The notes: generated by a model not told the origin, from the sequence alone. Positions 21,610 to 32,262 are shown, counted from the first letter of the stretch. The stretch: DNA of 64,000 bases from Rachicladosporium sp. CCFEE 5018 (GCA_002077045.2 KZ111146.1:1597549-1661548), one strand, 5' to 3'. Numbers and translations are program-made.

Positions 21610-23553
21610 TCATGTATTGCTCATCAGCGGTGTCAGCATCTCCTGCTGCGCCAGCGCGCCCATCCACTCTCGCACGAACTTCCCATAGTCGTGTCGGCGA
21701 TGCTTGGCAGCTGCCTCGTCCCGCAGCCAGCTTTCGCGCTCGTCTCGCCACACGGCTTTGATGCGGCGCTGCTCCATGAGCGTTTTCTTCCTCAGCTCCA
21801 GCAGCTTCGCCAGATCGCCATCGCAGCCATCGAGCTCCGACTCATCGAATGCGGCGCCGTCAACGTCAGTAGCGCTCACTTCGTACTCCTCACTCATCCC
21901 CGTCAGCCCCTCGGCTCGTTCACCTTCAACTATCTCCTTCCAATCCTCAACCACACTCGCCAACGCTGTCTCCACTTCCCTCAACGCTCTAGCGCTAGTG
22001 ACGATTTCCTGCTTGGCTCTCACCATCGGGTCCGCCACCACAGCCATGAGATTGACGTGCACATCACCACCGAACCTCGCTTGCAGCACAGGCTGCACTA
22101 CGCTTAGCCAATCTTGTCCGCTGGCTAGTAAGGGAAGAGGTCCCATGTGCTGAGGAAACTTGTCCATGCCGTCCAGCTTCCAGATATTGGAGCCGATGGG
22201 AAGATAGGCACAGAAGTGAAAGCTTTCCTCCTCGTCTTCTTCCTCGGGCTCGGCGAGACTCTTTCGGAGAGGCTTCGGTGCACGACCGGAGCGTCGAACG
22301 CCATTCGATGTGGTGACTTTGGGCGTCGGTGAAGGAGCATCGGGAGGTGGTGATGTCTCAGTGGCAGGTACTGACACAGGTGGCTGCTCAGGACTAGGCT
22401 TGACAGGGCTAGAGACGAACTCTGTGAGTGGCGAAGTGGGAGGTACCTCTGCTTCATGCTTTCTTGTAGTCTCAGGAGAGTCGGAAGTGGTGAAATCTGT
22501 AAGTGGCGAGGTTGGCAGAATTGCTTTGGAGACGTCGAGAAGTCGCATGTGTGGTGGCGTGCTGACGTTGCTGTATTCTGTGAGATGATCGTCATCGGTG
22601 TCGACCCCGTTGACCTTCTTCTGTGTCCTCTTGACCCCGGTGCCCGTAAGCTCTGATGGGCTTTGCTCTCCGACGATGCAATTCGTGGCTAGTAGTGGTG
22701 GACCTGTAATCGTTGACAACTCAACCTTCACCGATCCTAGCGACGACGCGTTTTCGCCTCTTAGATTGGATTTGCTGACAGTGGTAGCTCCATTTGGTGG
22801 CGAGGTGCCATTCGCCGCGAGCTTCGCAGGGTTACGTCTGATGCGGCCAGGCTTAGAGTCAAGACTTGGGACTTGGATGTCCGGCGTCTCTGCAGCATCG
22901 TCTGGCGTCTCTTCAGCATAGTACCATCGCTTGCGCTCAGTGGCTTTCGCGGCCTTGGTAGCAATCGCCTTGGCAGTGGCGAGCTTTTTCTTCGCCTTTG
23001 CAGCTTTCTCCTTGTAGTGCATATCCGCTATGAGAAGATCGGTCTCCCTCGCGAACGAGTTGTGAATGCGCTTCACAAAGTCGAAGTCGTCGATCGCTTC
23101 TCCTCGGCTGTGTGGATCAAGAGGTTGCGTGAGTGACTTGAAGTCCCGTAGCTCACTTCCTAGGGCCAGTCCAGCGACGTTCATGACAATGTTCAGCATC
23201 GCCACGGTAGCACATGCAAAGTCTGGCACTTGCTCCGCATACCAGACGTCCTCTGGGCATTCGGTCTCCAAGACCTCAGCATCGGTCTCTGCGTAGCGGA
23301 AGAGGAAGATGAGAGCATGGACCGGCTGAGGCAGAGTGGCCAGCATTTCGTCGTCAAGTGACATGACTTCGTGGATCTTGACTCCAGAGACTCCCATATC
23401 GCGGAGCATAATATTGAAGAATGCTGGCTCGGATTCCAGCTCTACCCAGCCAGGCCATGTCGCGCGGTCTGGAGGGGATAGTGTTGAGGCGGTCCCATTG
23501 GCGATAGCAGATGAAGTCGGAGGATCCTTACGCTTCTTAGACTTCGGAGGCAT
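21610..23553 (-). CDS. Ubiquitin C-terminal hydrolase, UCH37-like (peptidase C12), with split catalytic domain
   Basis: Cysteine deubiquitinase of the UCH family, closest in motifs to UCH37/UCHL5. Intronless, 647 aa from the ATG at 23,553; an in-frame extension to 23,595 lacks support. WPGWVELESEPAFFN opens the domain. The oxyanion Gln108 and catalytic Cys114 lie in EQVPDFACATVAML, followed by the family segment FVKRIHNSFARE. The catalytic His446 and Asp461 are in FHFCAYLPIGSNIWKLDG. Cys to His spacing is 332 residues against 76 in human UCH37, so about 255 residues are inserted. The insert is Lys/Ala-rich then Ser/Pro/Thr-rich, and contains PTSPLT(D/E)F twice. A coiled C-terminal region follows. 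All catalytic residues are present. Divergent from POM152. Confidence 0.87.
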   Translation of the reverse strand: MPPKSKKRKDPPTSSAIANGTASTLSPPDRATWPGWVELESEPAFFNIMLRDMGVSGVKIHEVMSLDDEMLATLPQPVHALIFLFRYAETDAEVLETECPEDVWYAEQVPDFACATVAMLNIVMNVAGLALGSELRDFKSLTQPLDPHSRGEAIDDFDFVKRIHNSFARETDLLIADMHYKEKAAKAKKKLATAKAIATKAAKATERKRWYYAEETPDDAAETPDIQVPSLDSKPGRIRRNPAKLAANGTSPPNGATTVSKSNLRGENASSLGSVKVELSTITGPPLLATNCIVGEQSPSELTGTGVKRTQKKVNGVDTDDDHLTEYSNVSTPPHMRLLDVSKAILPTSPLTDFTTSDSPETTRKHEAEVPPTSPLTEFVSSPVKPSPEQPPVSVPATETSPPPDAPSPTPKVTTSNGVRRSGRAPKPLRKSLAEPEEEDEEESFHFCAYLPIGSNIWKLDGMDKFPQHMGPLPLLASGQDWLSVVQPVLQARFGGDVHVNLMAVVADPMVRAKQEIVTSARALREVETALASVVEDWKEIVEGERAEGLTGMSEEYEVSATDVDGAAFDESELDGCDGDLAKLLELRKKTLMEQRRIKAVWRDERESWLRDEAAAKHRRHDYGKFVREWMGALAQQEMLTPLMSNT

Positions 23554-24090
23554 TCTGGCTGAGATCGGGAAGTTGCGAACGTAGATTCTAGTCAAGTTGT
23601 CGTTCCAGATGAAGCTCCAACGGATCTTTGAGTGAGATTATGTGCATTCAGGTCGCTAGCAAACTTAATATACAGGTCAAAGGAGCCAATCGACCTCGGT
23701 CTGCGTCGTCTATCGGAAATCTCATCTTGTTCTGCGTCGAGTCTGCTTTCTCGTCTAGCATTATCGAATCTCGTAAGGGCTTCCTATTGTCGAGCATGGA
23801 AGTTATTGTTGGAAGGCTGCAGTCAAGTCGGTGATTATATCTGACCGGTAGCGGACAAACTTCTTGGTGATGTCCTTGACGAGCAAAAGTCGCGACTGGA
23901 CGCGCTGAAGCAGAAGTGAAGTCAACAATCGCAACTATTACACACAGGCTGCAGCATAACCACTGCACAGGTCGGCGCACTCCTTCAAATCAAACGGCAA
24001 ACAGCGCTTCTAATCACTCTGGAATACTGGTCGACCTGACACTACAACCAAAGAGATGAACGCAACACAATATCCACCACTTCGAGCCTG
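23554..24090. other. Divergent intergenic region, UCH / POM152
   Basis: About 540 bases between divergent start codons. No TATA box, RNA gene or repeat was recognised; only short shadow frames occur. Confidence 0.45.
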
Positions 24091-27000
24091 ATGGACGGCA
24101 CACCGCTAGCTCGCAGCGGCATAGGCGCATTTCCAGCGACACCACAACGAAGATCGCCCTACAACGCTGCCTCAAGCTTCCAGCGCAATGCCATACCCAG
24201 TCTCGACACACTCAAATCGACGGTCCAGCAGGCAACGCAACAACCCAGCAACGAACCGCTCATACCCACAGAATGGATCGACGCACCCACGCAGCGCTTC
24301 TACGCATGCGCAGTTTACCTCGCCTTGTTCTCATGGCGAGCATGGGATTGGAACACACTCCAAGACTCGGAGGAGCAGAGTCTATGGCTGTTCATGAAAT
24401 GGGTCTTCATTGATGGGACGTTCTTGTTTGGGCTGCCGGCGATGCGAATACCATGGCTGGAGTGGGACTCAGTCGTCATGCTGCTGTTGTTCCTGGCACA
24501 CTCGGTGCTAGATGCTGTTATGATGTTCCAGCTGCCTATACCGATCGGAGCGGGCTTTGCAATGGTGGGAAGGGGGATATGGGGTGCATACGAGATGGCC
24601 GTGAACGAGCGGAATGTCAACCCTCAGACGGTGTTGTTCAACGACTCGCTCATTCTGGGAAGGCAAATCATTCACATTTTGCCCGAAGGTTCAGCTGTGT
24701 TGAACATGGACAGGGAGGCGTTCTGCATCGATGTTACGAGACCGGAAGTGCGATTACCGATAACGATCAATTCGACGAACCCGACATCGATCGATCTCTT
24801 GCGGATAGACTTGGATACGCAGGCGAATGAGACGATCCAGATTTCAAAGTCGCAGATCAAGACGATGCACAAGGACGCGGCTCGATTGCTGACATACAGT
24901 GATAAGCCTAACGAGCCGAAGACATTGTACCACACCGTCAGAAAGCCTGGTTTGTATGTCCTGCAGAAGGTGATCGATGAGTCGAATCTGGAGGTCTCGA
25001 GGAAGAGGCTTGCGCACACGGTGGTTGTGCCATGTCCGAAAGCCTCGATCAAACAGATCAGCGCGAACAAGTGCAAAGGTGAGCTGGTCAACGCAGAATT
25101 CGAGGTTATTGGAACACCTCCATTGCGCGTGAAATATCGTCGGACGGTGAATCAGGTGATTACTGAGACGAGCTCGGAAAGCATACAGCCAGCGGACTTC
25201 CTTTCGCCACTTGCAAAGCAGGATCAGAGCGCGCTGGTCGTACCCAATCGCGTGGACACGGAGTGGGCTAGAGCACGCATGATGCATGTACCACTGACCG
25301 AGCATCTGGGCACGGCAGGCAGTTGGGTCTTGTCAATAGATGAGGTGCAAGATGGCTTCGGAAACAAAGTCACGTATGGCGAAAGGGACCAGGAGAAGCA
25401 GGAGAAGAAGCCTGCGAAGTCTCCACATCTGCACCAGGTTGTCACTGTGCACGAGCGACCAACTGTACAGCTGGAAGGCTGCACCTCGCAGCAACCCCTG
25501 AAAATCGCGAAAGGCAAGGCAGCTGAATTGCCTATTCGCTTCGGCTCCACTGGACGTGGGCCGATCAAAGATGCTGCTCATACACTCGAATACATCTTCA
25601 CGCCGGACGCTAGCCTGTCGCCCGCAGGTGATCACACTGGAGAGCCACAACGAAAGACGATACCCGTCAAGAACATCAACGATCAGCCACAAATCAAGTC
25701 GCCGGGTCTCTACACTCTGCAAGGTGTATCGACCGAGTTCTGTCGGGGTGAAGTGATGGAGCCAGCGTCGTGTTTGTTGCAGAACCCGCCGGAGCCAGGA
25801 TTGAGTATCGCCACGGAAGCAATCGCCGATAAGTGCGCCGGCAGTCCAATCGGCCTTCGCGTGGACTTGGACCTCGTCGGCACGCCACCTTTCGAAGTCA
25901 CGTACAAGATGTTCAAGGGTGGCGAACGACACCACATGACTCTGAAAGAGCGCGTGAATGGACATCGCGGGCAGATGACACTGACGCCGAGACACGCTGG
26001 GCACTACACATACGAGTTCTCCGAGATCAGCGACGCTGTGTACAAGCAGCAGACGCTGAGTGGCAACGGCATGCGCTTTGAGCAAGACGTCAAGCCATCA
26101 GCTTCCGCGAGCTTCACCAACGTTCAGGACAAGCAGATCTCTTGCATCGACGAGTCTGTCAGCTTCGATGTCGCGTTGCAAGGTGAAGGCCCGTTCAAAA
26201 TCGAGTACGAGATTCAACATGCCGGCAGGCGTGAGAAGTACAGCATCGACAACGTGGAAGGTGGCTCTGCGAGGCTGTCAACACCAATGCTCTCGGATGG
26301 CGGAGAGTATATTGTCGCTCTTGCAACCATCACAGATGGCCTAGGCTGCAAAGAGTTCCTGAAGGATGAAGCACGGATCAGCGTGCGGCACCAGAAGCCT
26401 AAAGCGGGCTTCGGAGCCATCGAAGGCCAACGGAGCATCGAGACATTGGAAGGGAAGAAGATAGACTTGCCCATCCGTCTGTCAGGGGAGGCACCATGGG
26501 ACGTTGAGTATATTGATCCGGAGGGGCGGACTCAGCGATTCAGGGCACAGAGACCGAACGATAGAATCACGGTCTCGCAGCCTGGCTCCTATGAGCTTCG
26601 CGGTGTTCGTGATGCCATCTGCCCTGGCGATATTGACGTCCCCAATAGCAAGTTCGACATCAGCACCACGTCGCGACCACAGATGCGGCTTGCAGCCAGC
26701 AGCTCAGTCCAAGAGCATGGCGGTAAATTCGAAAAGCACGAAGTCTGCGAGGGCGAGGAAGATGCCGTGGAGTTGCTCTTTAAGGGCGCACCACCATATC
26801 TTGTCCAGTACGTGCAGCGAGAAAAGCCGCTTCGCGGCACTGTCGCGCCCAAGAACAAAGATCTTCGCGCTGCGCTAAATGTGGCTTCGCTACGACTTGA
26901 TACTGCGCAGGCTGGCACCTACAGCTACGAATTCGAGAAGCTGGGCGACTCGAACTACGATCATAATACTCGCCACTTCACACCTCTGACCCTGCGCCAG

Positions 27001-27909
27001 ACAATTCATCCGAAGCCCACTGCATCCTTCAAGAACCCGGGTAAGACGTACAGCTTCTGCTCGACCGAGTCGACTGGTGAGGAAGTCATACCGATCACAC
27101 TGACGGGCTCGCCACCCTTCACCCTCGAAGTCGAGATCAAACATCTTGGTAGCATCAAGCCCGAAACCGTAGTGCTCTCCGACATCCAAAGCACGACCAC
27201 CTCCCTCCGCATTCCGCACAACAATCTCCACCTTGGCAAAAGCAGCATCGCTCTCCGCCGCGTCTCAGACTCTCTGAGCTGCCACCGCACACTCGATAGC
27301 AGCACGCCTCGCGTCCAGATCTCCGTCCACGACGCTCCTGCCATCAAGTCTCTCGAAACTAAAACTGACTACTGCGTCGGCGACCGTCTGAATTTCGCTC
27401 TGACAGGCGTAGCACCCTTCAACGTCCTCTACACGTTCGACAACGCCGCGCGCAAAGCCTCCGCCTCGGCCGCCACATTCCGCCGTCTCGCAGAGAAACC
27501 GGGAACTTTCTCTATCACGTCCCTCACAGACGCCGCCTCGTCCTGCAACACCAACATCAATATCACGAAGCTCATCCATCCACTGCCTTCCGTCCGCGTC
27601 TCACGTGGCAAGGAGTCCTACATCGACATCCACGAAGGCAGCGAAGCGGAGATATTGTTCGAATTCGGCGGCACACCGCCCTTCGAGTTCACGTACACGC
27701 GGTCTAGTAATAGCGTCAAGGGTGCGAAGGGAAGTGGGACGGTGTTGGACATGAAGAGTGAGGTCAGTGAGGAGTATAGTATGCGTATTGCGGCGCATGA
27801 GGAGGGGACGTATGAGGTCGTTGCGATCAAAGACCGGTATTGCAGCTATGCACGGCCGGGGGTGAAGGTCGGTGGGAAGGGCGGGGGGCAGAAGATGTTG
27901 GGTTATTGA
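24091..27909 (+). CDS. POM152: Nuclear pore membrane protein POM152
   Basis: Transmembrane nucleoporin of the inner pore ring lumenal belt. Intronless, 1272 aa, in line with fungal POM152. The N-terminus faces pore/cytosol and is followed by hydrophobic helices around residues 70-87, 98-118 and 126-146. The remainder is lumenal and made of repeated Ig-like beta domains. Each can be followed by a recurring (T/A)PPF or GTPP turn before a Tyr or Val strand: GTPPLRVKY, GTPPFEVTY, GEGPFKIEY, GEAPWDVEY, GAPPYLVQY, GSPPFTLEV, GVAPFNVLY, GGTPPFEFTY. At least eight such units can be counted. Divergent from the UCH gene. Confidence 0.93.
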   Translation: MDGTPLARSGIGAFPATPQRRSPYNAASSFQRNAIPSLDTLKSTVQQATQQPSNEPLIPTEWIDAPTQRFYACAVYLALFSWRAWDWNTLQDSEEQSLWLFMKWVFIDGTFLFGLPAMRIPWLEWDSVVMLLLFLAHSVLDAVMMFQLPIPIGAGFAMVGRGIWGAYEMAVNERNVNPQTVLFNDSLILGRQIIHILPEGSAVLNMDREAFCIDVTRPEVRLPITINSTNPTSIDLLRIDLDTQANETIQISKSQIKTMHKDAARLLTYSDKPNEPKTLYHTVRKPGLYVLQKVIDESNLEVSRKRLAHTVVVPCPKASIKQISANKCKGELVNAEFEVIGTPPLRVKYRRTVNQVITETSSESIQPADFLSPLAKQDQSALVVPNRVDTEWARARMMHVPLTEHLGTAGSWVLSIDEVQDGFGNKVTYGERDQEKQEKKPAKSPHLHQVVTVHERPTVQLEGCTSQQPLKIAKGKAAELPIRFGSTGRGPIKDAAHTLEYIFTPDASLSPAGDHTGEPQRKTIPVKNINDQPQIKSPGLYTLQGVSTEFCRGEVMEPASCLLQNPPEPGLSIATEAIADKCAGSPIGLRVDLDLVGTPPFEVTYKMFKGGERHHMTLKERVNGHRGQMTLTPRHAGHYTYEFSEISDAVYKQQTLSGNGMRFEQDVKPSASASFTNVQDKQISCIDESVSFDVALQGEGPFKIEYEIQHAGRREKYSIDNVEGGSARLSTPMLSDGGEYIVALATITDGLGCKEFLKDEARISVRHQKPKAGFGAIEGQRSIETLEGKKIDLPIRLSGEAPWDVEYIDPEGRTQRFRAQRPNDRITVSQPGSYELRGVRDAICPGDIDVPNSKFDISTTSRPQMRLAASSSVQEHGGKFEKHEVCEGEEDAVELLFKGAPPYLVQYVQREKPLRGTVAPKNKDLRAALNVASLRLDTAQAGTYSYEFEKLGDSNYDHNTRHFTPLTLRQTIHPKPTASFKNPGKTYSFCSTESTGEEVIPITLTGSPPFTLEVEIKHLGSIKPETVVLSDIQSTTTSLRIPHNNLHLGKSSIALRRVSDSLSCHRTLDSSTPRVQISVHDAPAIKSLETKTDYCVGDRLNFALTGVAPFNVLYTFDNAARKASASAATFRRLAEKPGTFSITSLTDAASSCNTNINITKLIHPLPSVRVSRGKESYIDIHEGSEAEILFEFGGTPPFEFTYTRSSNSVKGAKGSGTVLDMKSEVSEEYSMRIAAHEEGTYEVVAIKDRYCSYARPGVKVGGKGGGQKMLGY

Positions 27910-28674
27910 CGACAAAGAGTAAATGGGAGGGTTGGACTTCAGCAGTGGCGTTATTGGGATGCATTGTAGGCGATTTGAGGCAGTATGGAAGCAGGTTCTT
28001 GACACTCTGTATGGCTCACGGAGAGAGTGTTATGGGCGGTGTCTTGTGCGAAGTCAGACCGACCGCGCTTGATCCCCAGGTGCGCCTGCAAGCCAGCGAG
28101 CGACATGATGGCGATCGCCGCGTATCTCGTGTACCCAACTAGACGACATTGTGACTCGATCCCGCATCAAGCTGCCGCAAAGCTACCTTACTCAAGCTAC
28201 CTCCTTGCAAGTGCTTATCTCCCACGCATGCCAGGGCAGTACCGCTAGCGTGCACTTGATGTTTCTCAGCCCCAGACTACGTTTTTCCTTCCTCCTTCCA
28301 CCAAGATCTCGCAATTGCTCGCCAGAAATTGACTGCTCGCCTAAGTCGGCCCTCGCAATGAGCGGAACGAATGCGAGTGACGCATCCCATGGACCTAGCA
28401 GTGTTAGCGGCCACCAGGTAGAGGGCTATACGTGCACTCTCAAGTCTTTAGCCCCTACATGCTAGTCCTGGGCTAGGGAACGACCTGATTATCCCGATCA
28501 GCCGCAGTTACGACGCTCCATGTGCTTGTCAACGTCAATCATAGCGTTGGATAATAGTGAAGCAACAAGGTAGGGGATCCTCATAAGGATTGCAGCAGGT
28601 AGGTCAGGTTACTCGATTGTTCTGTTGCCCCGTTACTCAATCCTTTCCTTGCATATCCAACCTTAGCATCAAGT
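27910..28674. other. Intergenic region, POM152 to methyltransferase B
   Basis: About 765 bases with only short, unsupported frames. It holds the POM152 3' region and the methyltransferase B promoter; no TATA box or repeat was recognised. Confidence 0.45.
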
Positions 28675-29760
28675 ATGGCAGCTGTTAATGGCGCCACGCA
28701 CGACGTAGCCAATGGCACGACTAAGCACACAGCAGCGAGTCCAACAGACGCATACAAGCTCCCACGCGACGCGAGTGAGAGCCAGCGACTAGACGCCCAG
28801 CATACTGCCCTGCAGGCTAACATAGGCTTCCTGCTCCATCCCCGCATAGTCGAGACCCTGCCGGCGACCGACGAGGTGGAAATCGCAGACATTGGTACCG
28901 GCACGGGGACCTGGCTGCTTGAGCTCGCCGCCGAGTCCAAAGACAAGCGCTTCAAGTGCGACCAACCTCCCCCCCGACGCCTCCACCGCAGATCTGCGCG
29001 GCTAACACTAAGCTCTTCCGCTCAGGTTCACCGGCCTCGACATCTCAGCGGCGCAATTCCCAGCCGACCCGCCCAACGGCATGTCCTTCGCCACGCATAA
29101 CATGCTCTCTCCAGTCCCCTCCCACCTCCAAGCCCGCTTCGACATAATCCACGTCCGCTTTCTCGTTCTCGGTCTGCCGTCTGGCAGCTAGCCTCAAGCC
29201 ATCAAGAACCTCCACGCCATGCTGCGTCCCTCTGGGTGGCTACAATGGACCGAGCCAGACTTCCGGTAAGTGAAAGTCGCTCCCTCCACTTTGCCTTCCC
29301 CGCCACGCCCCACTGAACCTCAACCCCCAACAGAAACATCATTCCCCTCCCCCTCTCCAGCCCCATAACCCCAGCAACCACCACCCTCCTCCAAACAGGC
29401 AGATCCACGATCCGCTCCCTCGTCGCGCACGGCACGCAGCGCCACAATCTCGCCTTCCACGACTCTGAGACCCTATCCTCGCACTTCGCAACCGCAGGCT
29501 TCACGAACGTAACCGAAATCGCCTTTGCCAGCGACCGGGTGCCCGAGACACGACTAGCTATCAGCAGGGTCTTCACGAAAGGCATCGCGGGACTGCAGAA
29601 GATGATCTGCGCCGGCAGTGCCGAGGAGGCGGGAGGGCAGTGGGGAGATGGAGGGGAGGGGAGGAAGGTACTGAATTGTGTTGGGGACGCGTGCGAGAGG
29701 GGGGAGGCGTACTGGCGGCTGGAGCTGAATGTTGTTGTGGGGCGGAAGAGTGGGATGTGA
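28675..29760 (+). pseudogene. UMTA-type methyltransferase B with in-frame TAG at a conserved Trp
   Basis: Paralogue of methyltransferase A. Exons 28675-28955, 29026-29265 and 29334-29760 have canonical splice sites and total 948 bases (316 codons). Exon 2 is 240 bases and both introns are phase 2, as in A. Motif I is IADIGTGTGTWLLELA; FTGLDISAAQFP and LRPSGWLQWTEPDFR follow. The single defect is TAG at 29,189-29,191 (GLPSGS-stop-PQAIKN), where A has TGG (GLPAGT-W-ETACTN). Everything after it stays open for another 144 codons to a normal TGA. So this is a very young pseudogene, an edited or read-through transcript, a strain polymorphism or a base-call error. The undamaged product would be 315 aa. 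Confidence 0.85.
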
Positions 29761-30597
29761 ACGTGATGGATGAGGATGGGAGGCAGAGTGGAATTAGAAT
29801 AAGCTTGTCAATAGAGTCAGCTACGTACGGCAGACTCAGGTGTTGCTCTCTCCAAAAAGGCTTTGTTAGGGTTTCTTTCCGCTGATTGCAGTATTTCCGC
29901 GTCTTCTGTTCACTACTACCTTGTAGTGGGCCGAAAGAGACTGTAAGAGATATTGCAGTATTGGCTCTGATCCGGCGTTCTCCTGAATGAGTGAAGGAGG
30001 ACGTGATCAACGTGGTCGAGGTTGCGATGTGTGAATAGCGTGTGGTCGGTGCGGGGGGAATCTTACGAGGTCGGAAGTGCGAGGCGAGTAATGGTGCTGT
30101 GAGTCGTGCAGGGAAGTCGGTGTTGCATGTTGGTGTTATCGTGGTGAGAATGCGCTATCTTATGCAGACCTGTGCATAGACGACGAGCAGTGGGTGATTG
30201 TTGCAGATTGGGGATCCAGTTGGGACGGCCGGATCGAGTGTACGAGGGGTGTGGTAAGGCCTGAGAGGTGATAGAGTGGCGTCTCACTCAAGTAGTGAGA
30301 GGAGTCTGGGGTGGTGTATGGTGCTCCGGAGGTGCGAGGAGGTCTGTGTGAAAAGACCGAGAAGTGGTGAAGGTTGCAGCTGGCTGCTCGCCAGCCAGTA
30401 TTCCCGTGTGGGCCATGATCGGAGCATAAGAACCGATCTCATCAGTCGTACAACATTCAAAGAGAAAGAACAGCATTTCGGCGCCTTATCCCGTGGGCCC
30501 AAGGCACGCCGGCCGAGGGCGCTCAATAAGCGCCAAGAACTCCAGTGTCCTAGCAACGAAAAGGCAGACGAAGTAGCGCACATCAGTCCCTAGGACT
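29761..30597. other. Convergent intergenic region, methyltransferase B / DHH1
   Basis: About 840 bases between two gene 3' ends. Contains only short overlapping frames with biased composition. It probably holds the long DHH1 3' untranslated region, but nothing in the sequence proves it. Confidence 0.4.
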
Positions 30598-32262
30598 CTA
30601 CCCTGGAGGAAGAGGCGCTGCTTGTCGAGCCTGCGGAGGCGCGGGACCCTGTCCCGACGGCCTAGGCTGCATTGACGCGAACCCACCAGTACCCTGTGGC
30701 CTCTGCTGCTGCTGCTGCTGCTGTTGCAGCCCTGGCGCCGACCCGTCCTGCGGTCTCGGCGGACCACGACCTTGCCCTTGGAACCCACCACTACCACCTC
30801 GACCACCACCTCTGCCGCCCCGGAAACCCCCCGTGCGATTCGCAGGATTCTGCAGATCACTTCCAGTGCCCTGCTGTCTCCCTCCAGCAGGCGGCGGCCG
30901 AGGCTGCTGGTTTTGCTGCACACTGCTGATGGGCCGGGGGATGCTGTCTGGCTGATCGTAAACATATAGGCTCTTCTCAATATTACTAGGAATCGGCTGA
31001 ATCTCCGTGCCGAGCTCCTGCTCGATCTTGTAGAGATTGAATCGGTCCTCCCAGTTGATCAGATTGATCGCCAGACCGAGGTGACCGAAGCGTCCAGATC
31101 TGCCGATGCGGTGGAGGTATGTCTCTGCGGTCTTGGGGAAGTCGAAGTTGATTACCACGTTCACGGCTTGAATGTCGATACCTCGTGTCAGGAGGTCAGA
31201 GCAGACGAGATTCCGAACAGCGCCGTTGCGAAAGTCGTGGAAGACGCGGTTGCGGTGGTGTTGCAGCATTTTGGCGTGGGAGTAGAAGCAGTTGTATCCG
31301 AGCTCTGTGATCTTCTTCGCCAGCAGCTCAACGCGGGTGGTGCTGTTGCAGAAGATGATGGACTGGTTGATTTGAAGCTTGCTGAAGAGCGTATTGAGGC
31401 AGTGTACTTTCTGCTTCTCTTCGACGAAAGCGTAGTATTGCGTGACACCTCGTAGTGTCAACTCGTCCATCAAGTTGATCTCGTGTGGGTCGCGCATGTG
31501 AAGGTCCTTGAACTCTTTGACCACAACCGGGAAGGTGGCAGAGAACAGCATCACCTGCCGATCTGCGGGGTGGAACTTGAGCAATTGCTCACATGCTATT
31601 CTGAACTCCGGCGAGAGCAGCTTGTCTGCCTCGTCCATCACGAATGTGTGCGCGGCTGACAGATCAGCCACGCCTCTCGACGCCATGTCCAGTATGCGAC
31701 CTGGTGTGCCCACGATAATGTGCACAGTATCGTTCAGCCGTATGATATCGTCTTTCAGCCCGGTCCCGCCCGTTAGAACCATCACATTGATCCCCAAATG
31801 CTTCCCCAGCGTCTTGCAAACCTGGCTCGTCTGCAGTGCCAACTCTCGCGTCGGCACAAGCAGCAGCGCCTGCGTCTTCTGCACCTTCGGATTGATCCGC
31901 TCCAGCGTAGGTATCACGAACGCCGCCGTCTTGCCCGTACCATTCTTTGCTCTCGCCAATATATCCCGCCCTGTGATCGCAACGGGTATCGTCTCCTCTT
32001 GGATAGGTGAAGGCTTCTCAAACCCTGCTTCGAAAATTCCCATTAGTAGCTCGCGCTTGATGTAGAAGTCCTCGAATTCGAGGCCCTTCGTTGCGGTGAC
32101 ATCTTCCGTTTGCACCCGGCCGTCTTTTGTGGGTTGTTTGAGGCCAGCCTTCCAGTCTCCGGTGGGTGCCGGACTGCTCGCTGCGCCGTTTCCTGGTGTG
32201 TTGCTTCCATTGCTGCCTGCGAGTTTCGTGGCGCTGAGCTGATCTGCTAGCTCCGACGCCAT
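30598..32262 (-). CDS. DHH1: DEAD-box RNA helicase DHH1 (DDX6 family)
   Basis: ATP-dependent RNA helicase of P-bodies that promotes mRNA decapping and translational repression. Intronless, 554 aa. Q motif GFEKPSPIQ with Gln88, motif I AKNGTGKT at 105-112, PTRELA, TPGR, DEAD at 210-213, SAT at 241-243, then domain 2 with SIIFCNSTTRVELLAKKI, DLLTRGIDIQ and HRIGRSGRFG. The YVYDQPDS segment follows the core as in DHH1 orthologues. The last 100 residues are Gln/Gly/Pro-rich with an eight-Gln run encoded by CAG/CAA repeats near 30,700-30,725 and RGG-like motifs, a likely condensate-forming tail. Confidence 0.95.
   Translation of the reverse strand: MASELADQLSATKLAGSNGSNTPGNGAASSPAPTGDWKAGLKQPTKDGRVQTEDVTATKGLEFEDFYIKRELLMGIFEAGFEKPSPIQEETIPVAITGRDILARAKNGTGKTAAFVIPTLERINPKVQKTQALLLVPTRELALQTSQVCKTLGKHLGINVMVLTGGTGLKDDIIRLNDTVHIIVGTPGRILDMASRGVADLSAAHTFVMDEADKLLSPEFRIACEQLLKFHPADRQVMLFSATFPVVVKEFKDLHMRDPHEINLMDELTLRGVTQYYAFVEEKQKVHCLNTLFSKLQINQSIIFCNSTTRVELLAKKITELGYNCFYSHAKMLQHHRNRVFHDFRNGAVRNLVCSDLLTRGIDIQAVNVVINFDFPKTAETYLHRIGRSGRFGHLGLAINLINWEDRFNLYKIEQELGTEIQPIPSNIEKSLYVYDQPDSIPRPISSVQQNQQPRPPPAGGRQQGTGSDLQNPANRTGGFRGGRGGGRGGSGGFQGQGRGPPRPQDGSAPGLQQQQQQQQRPQGTGGFASMQPRPSGQGPAPPQARQAAPLPPG

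Noticed and set aside
11013..29760. A secondary-metabolite gene cluster around the two methyltransferases
   Set aside because: All intervening genes are housekeeping (SMC4, F-box, PKR1, UCH, POM152); no synthase, P450, transporter or pathway regulator is present.
30695..30730. CAG/CTG repeat as a separate microsatellite feature
   Set aside because: It is part of the poly-Gln tail of DHH1 and is described there.
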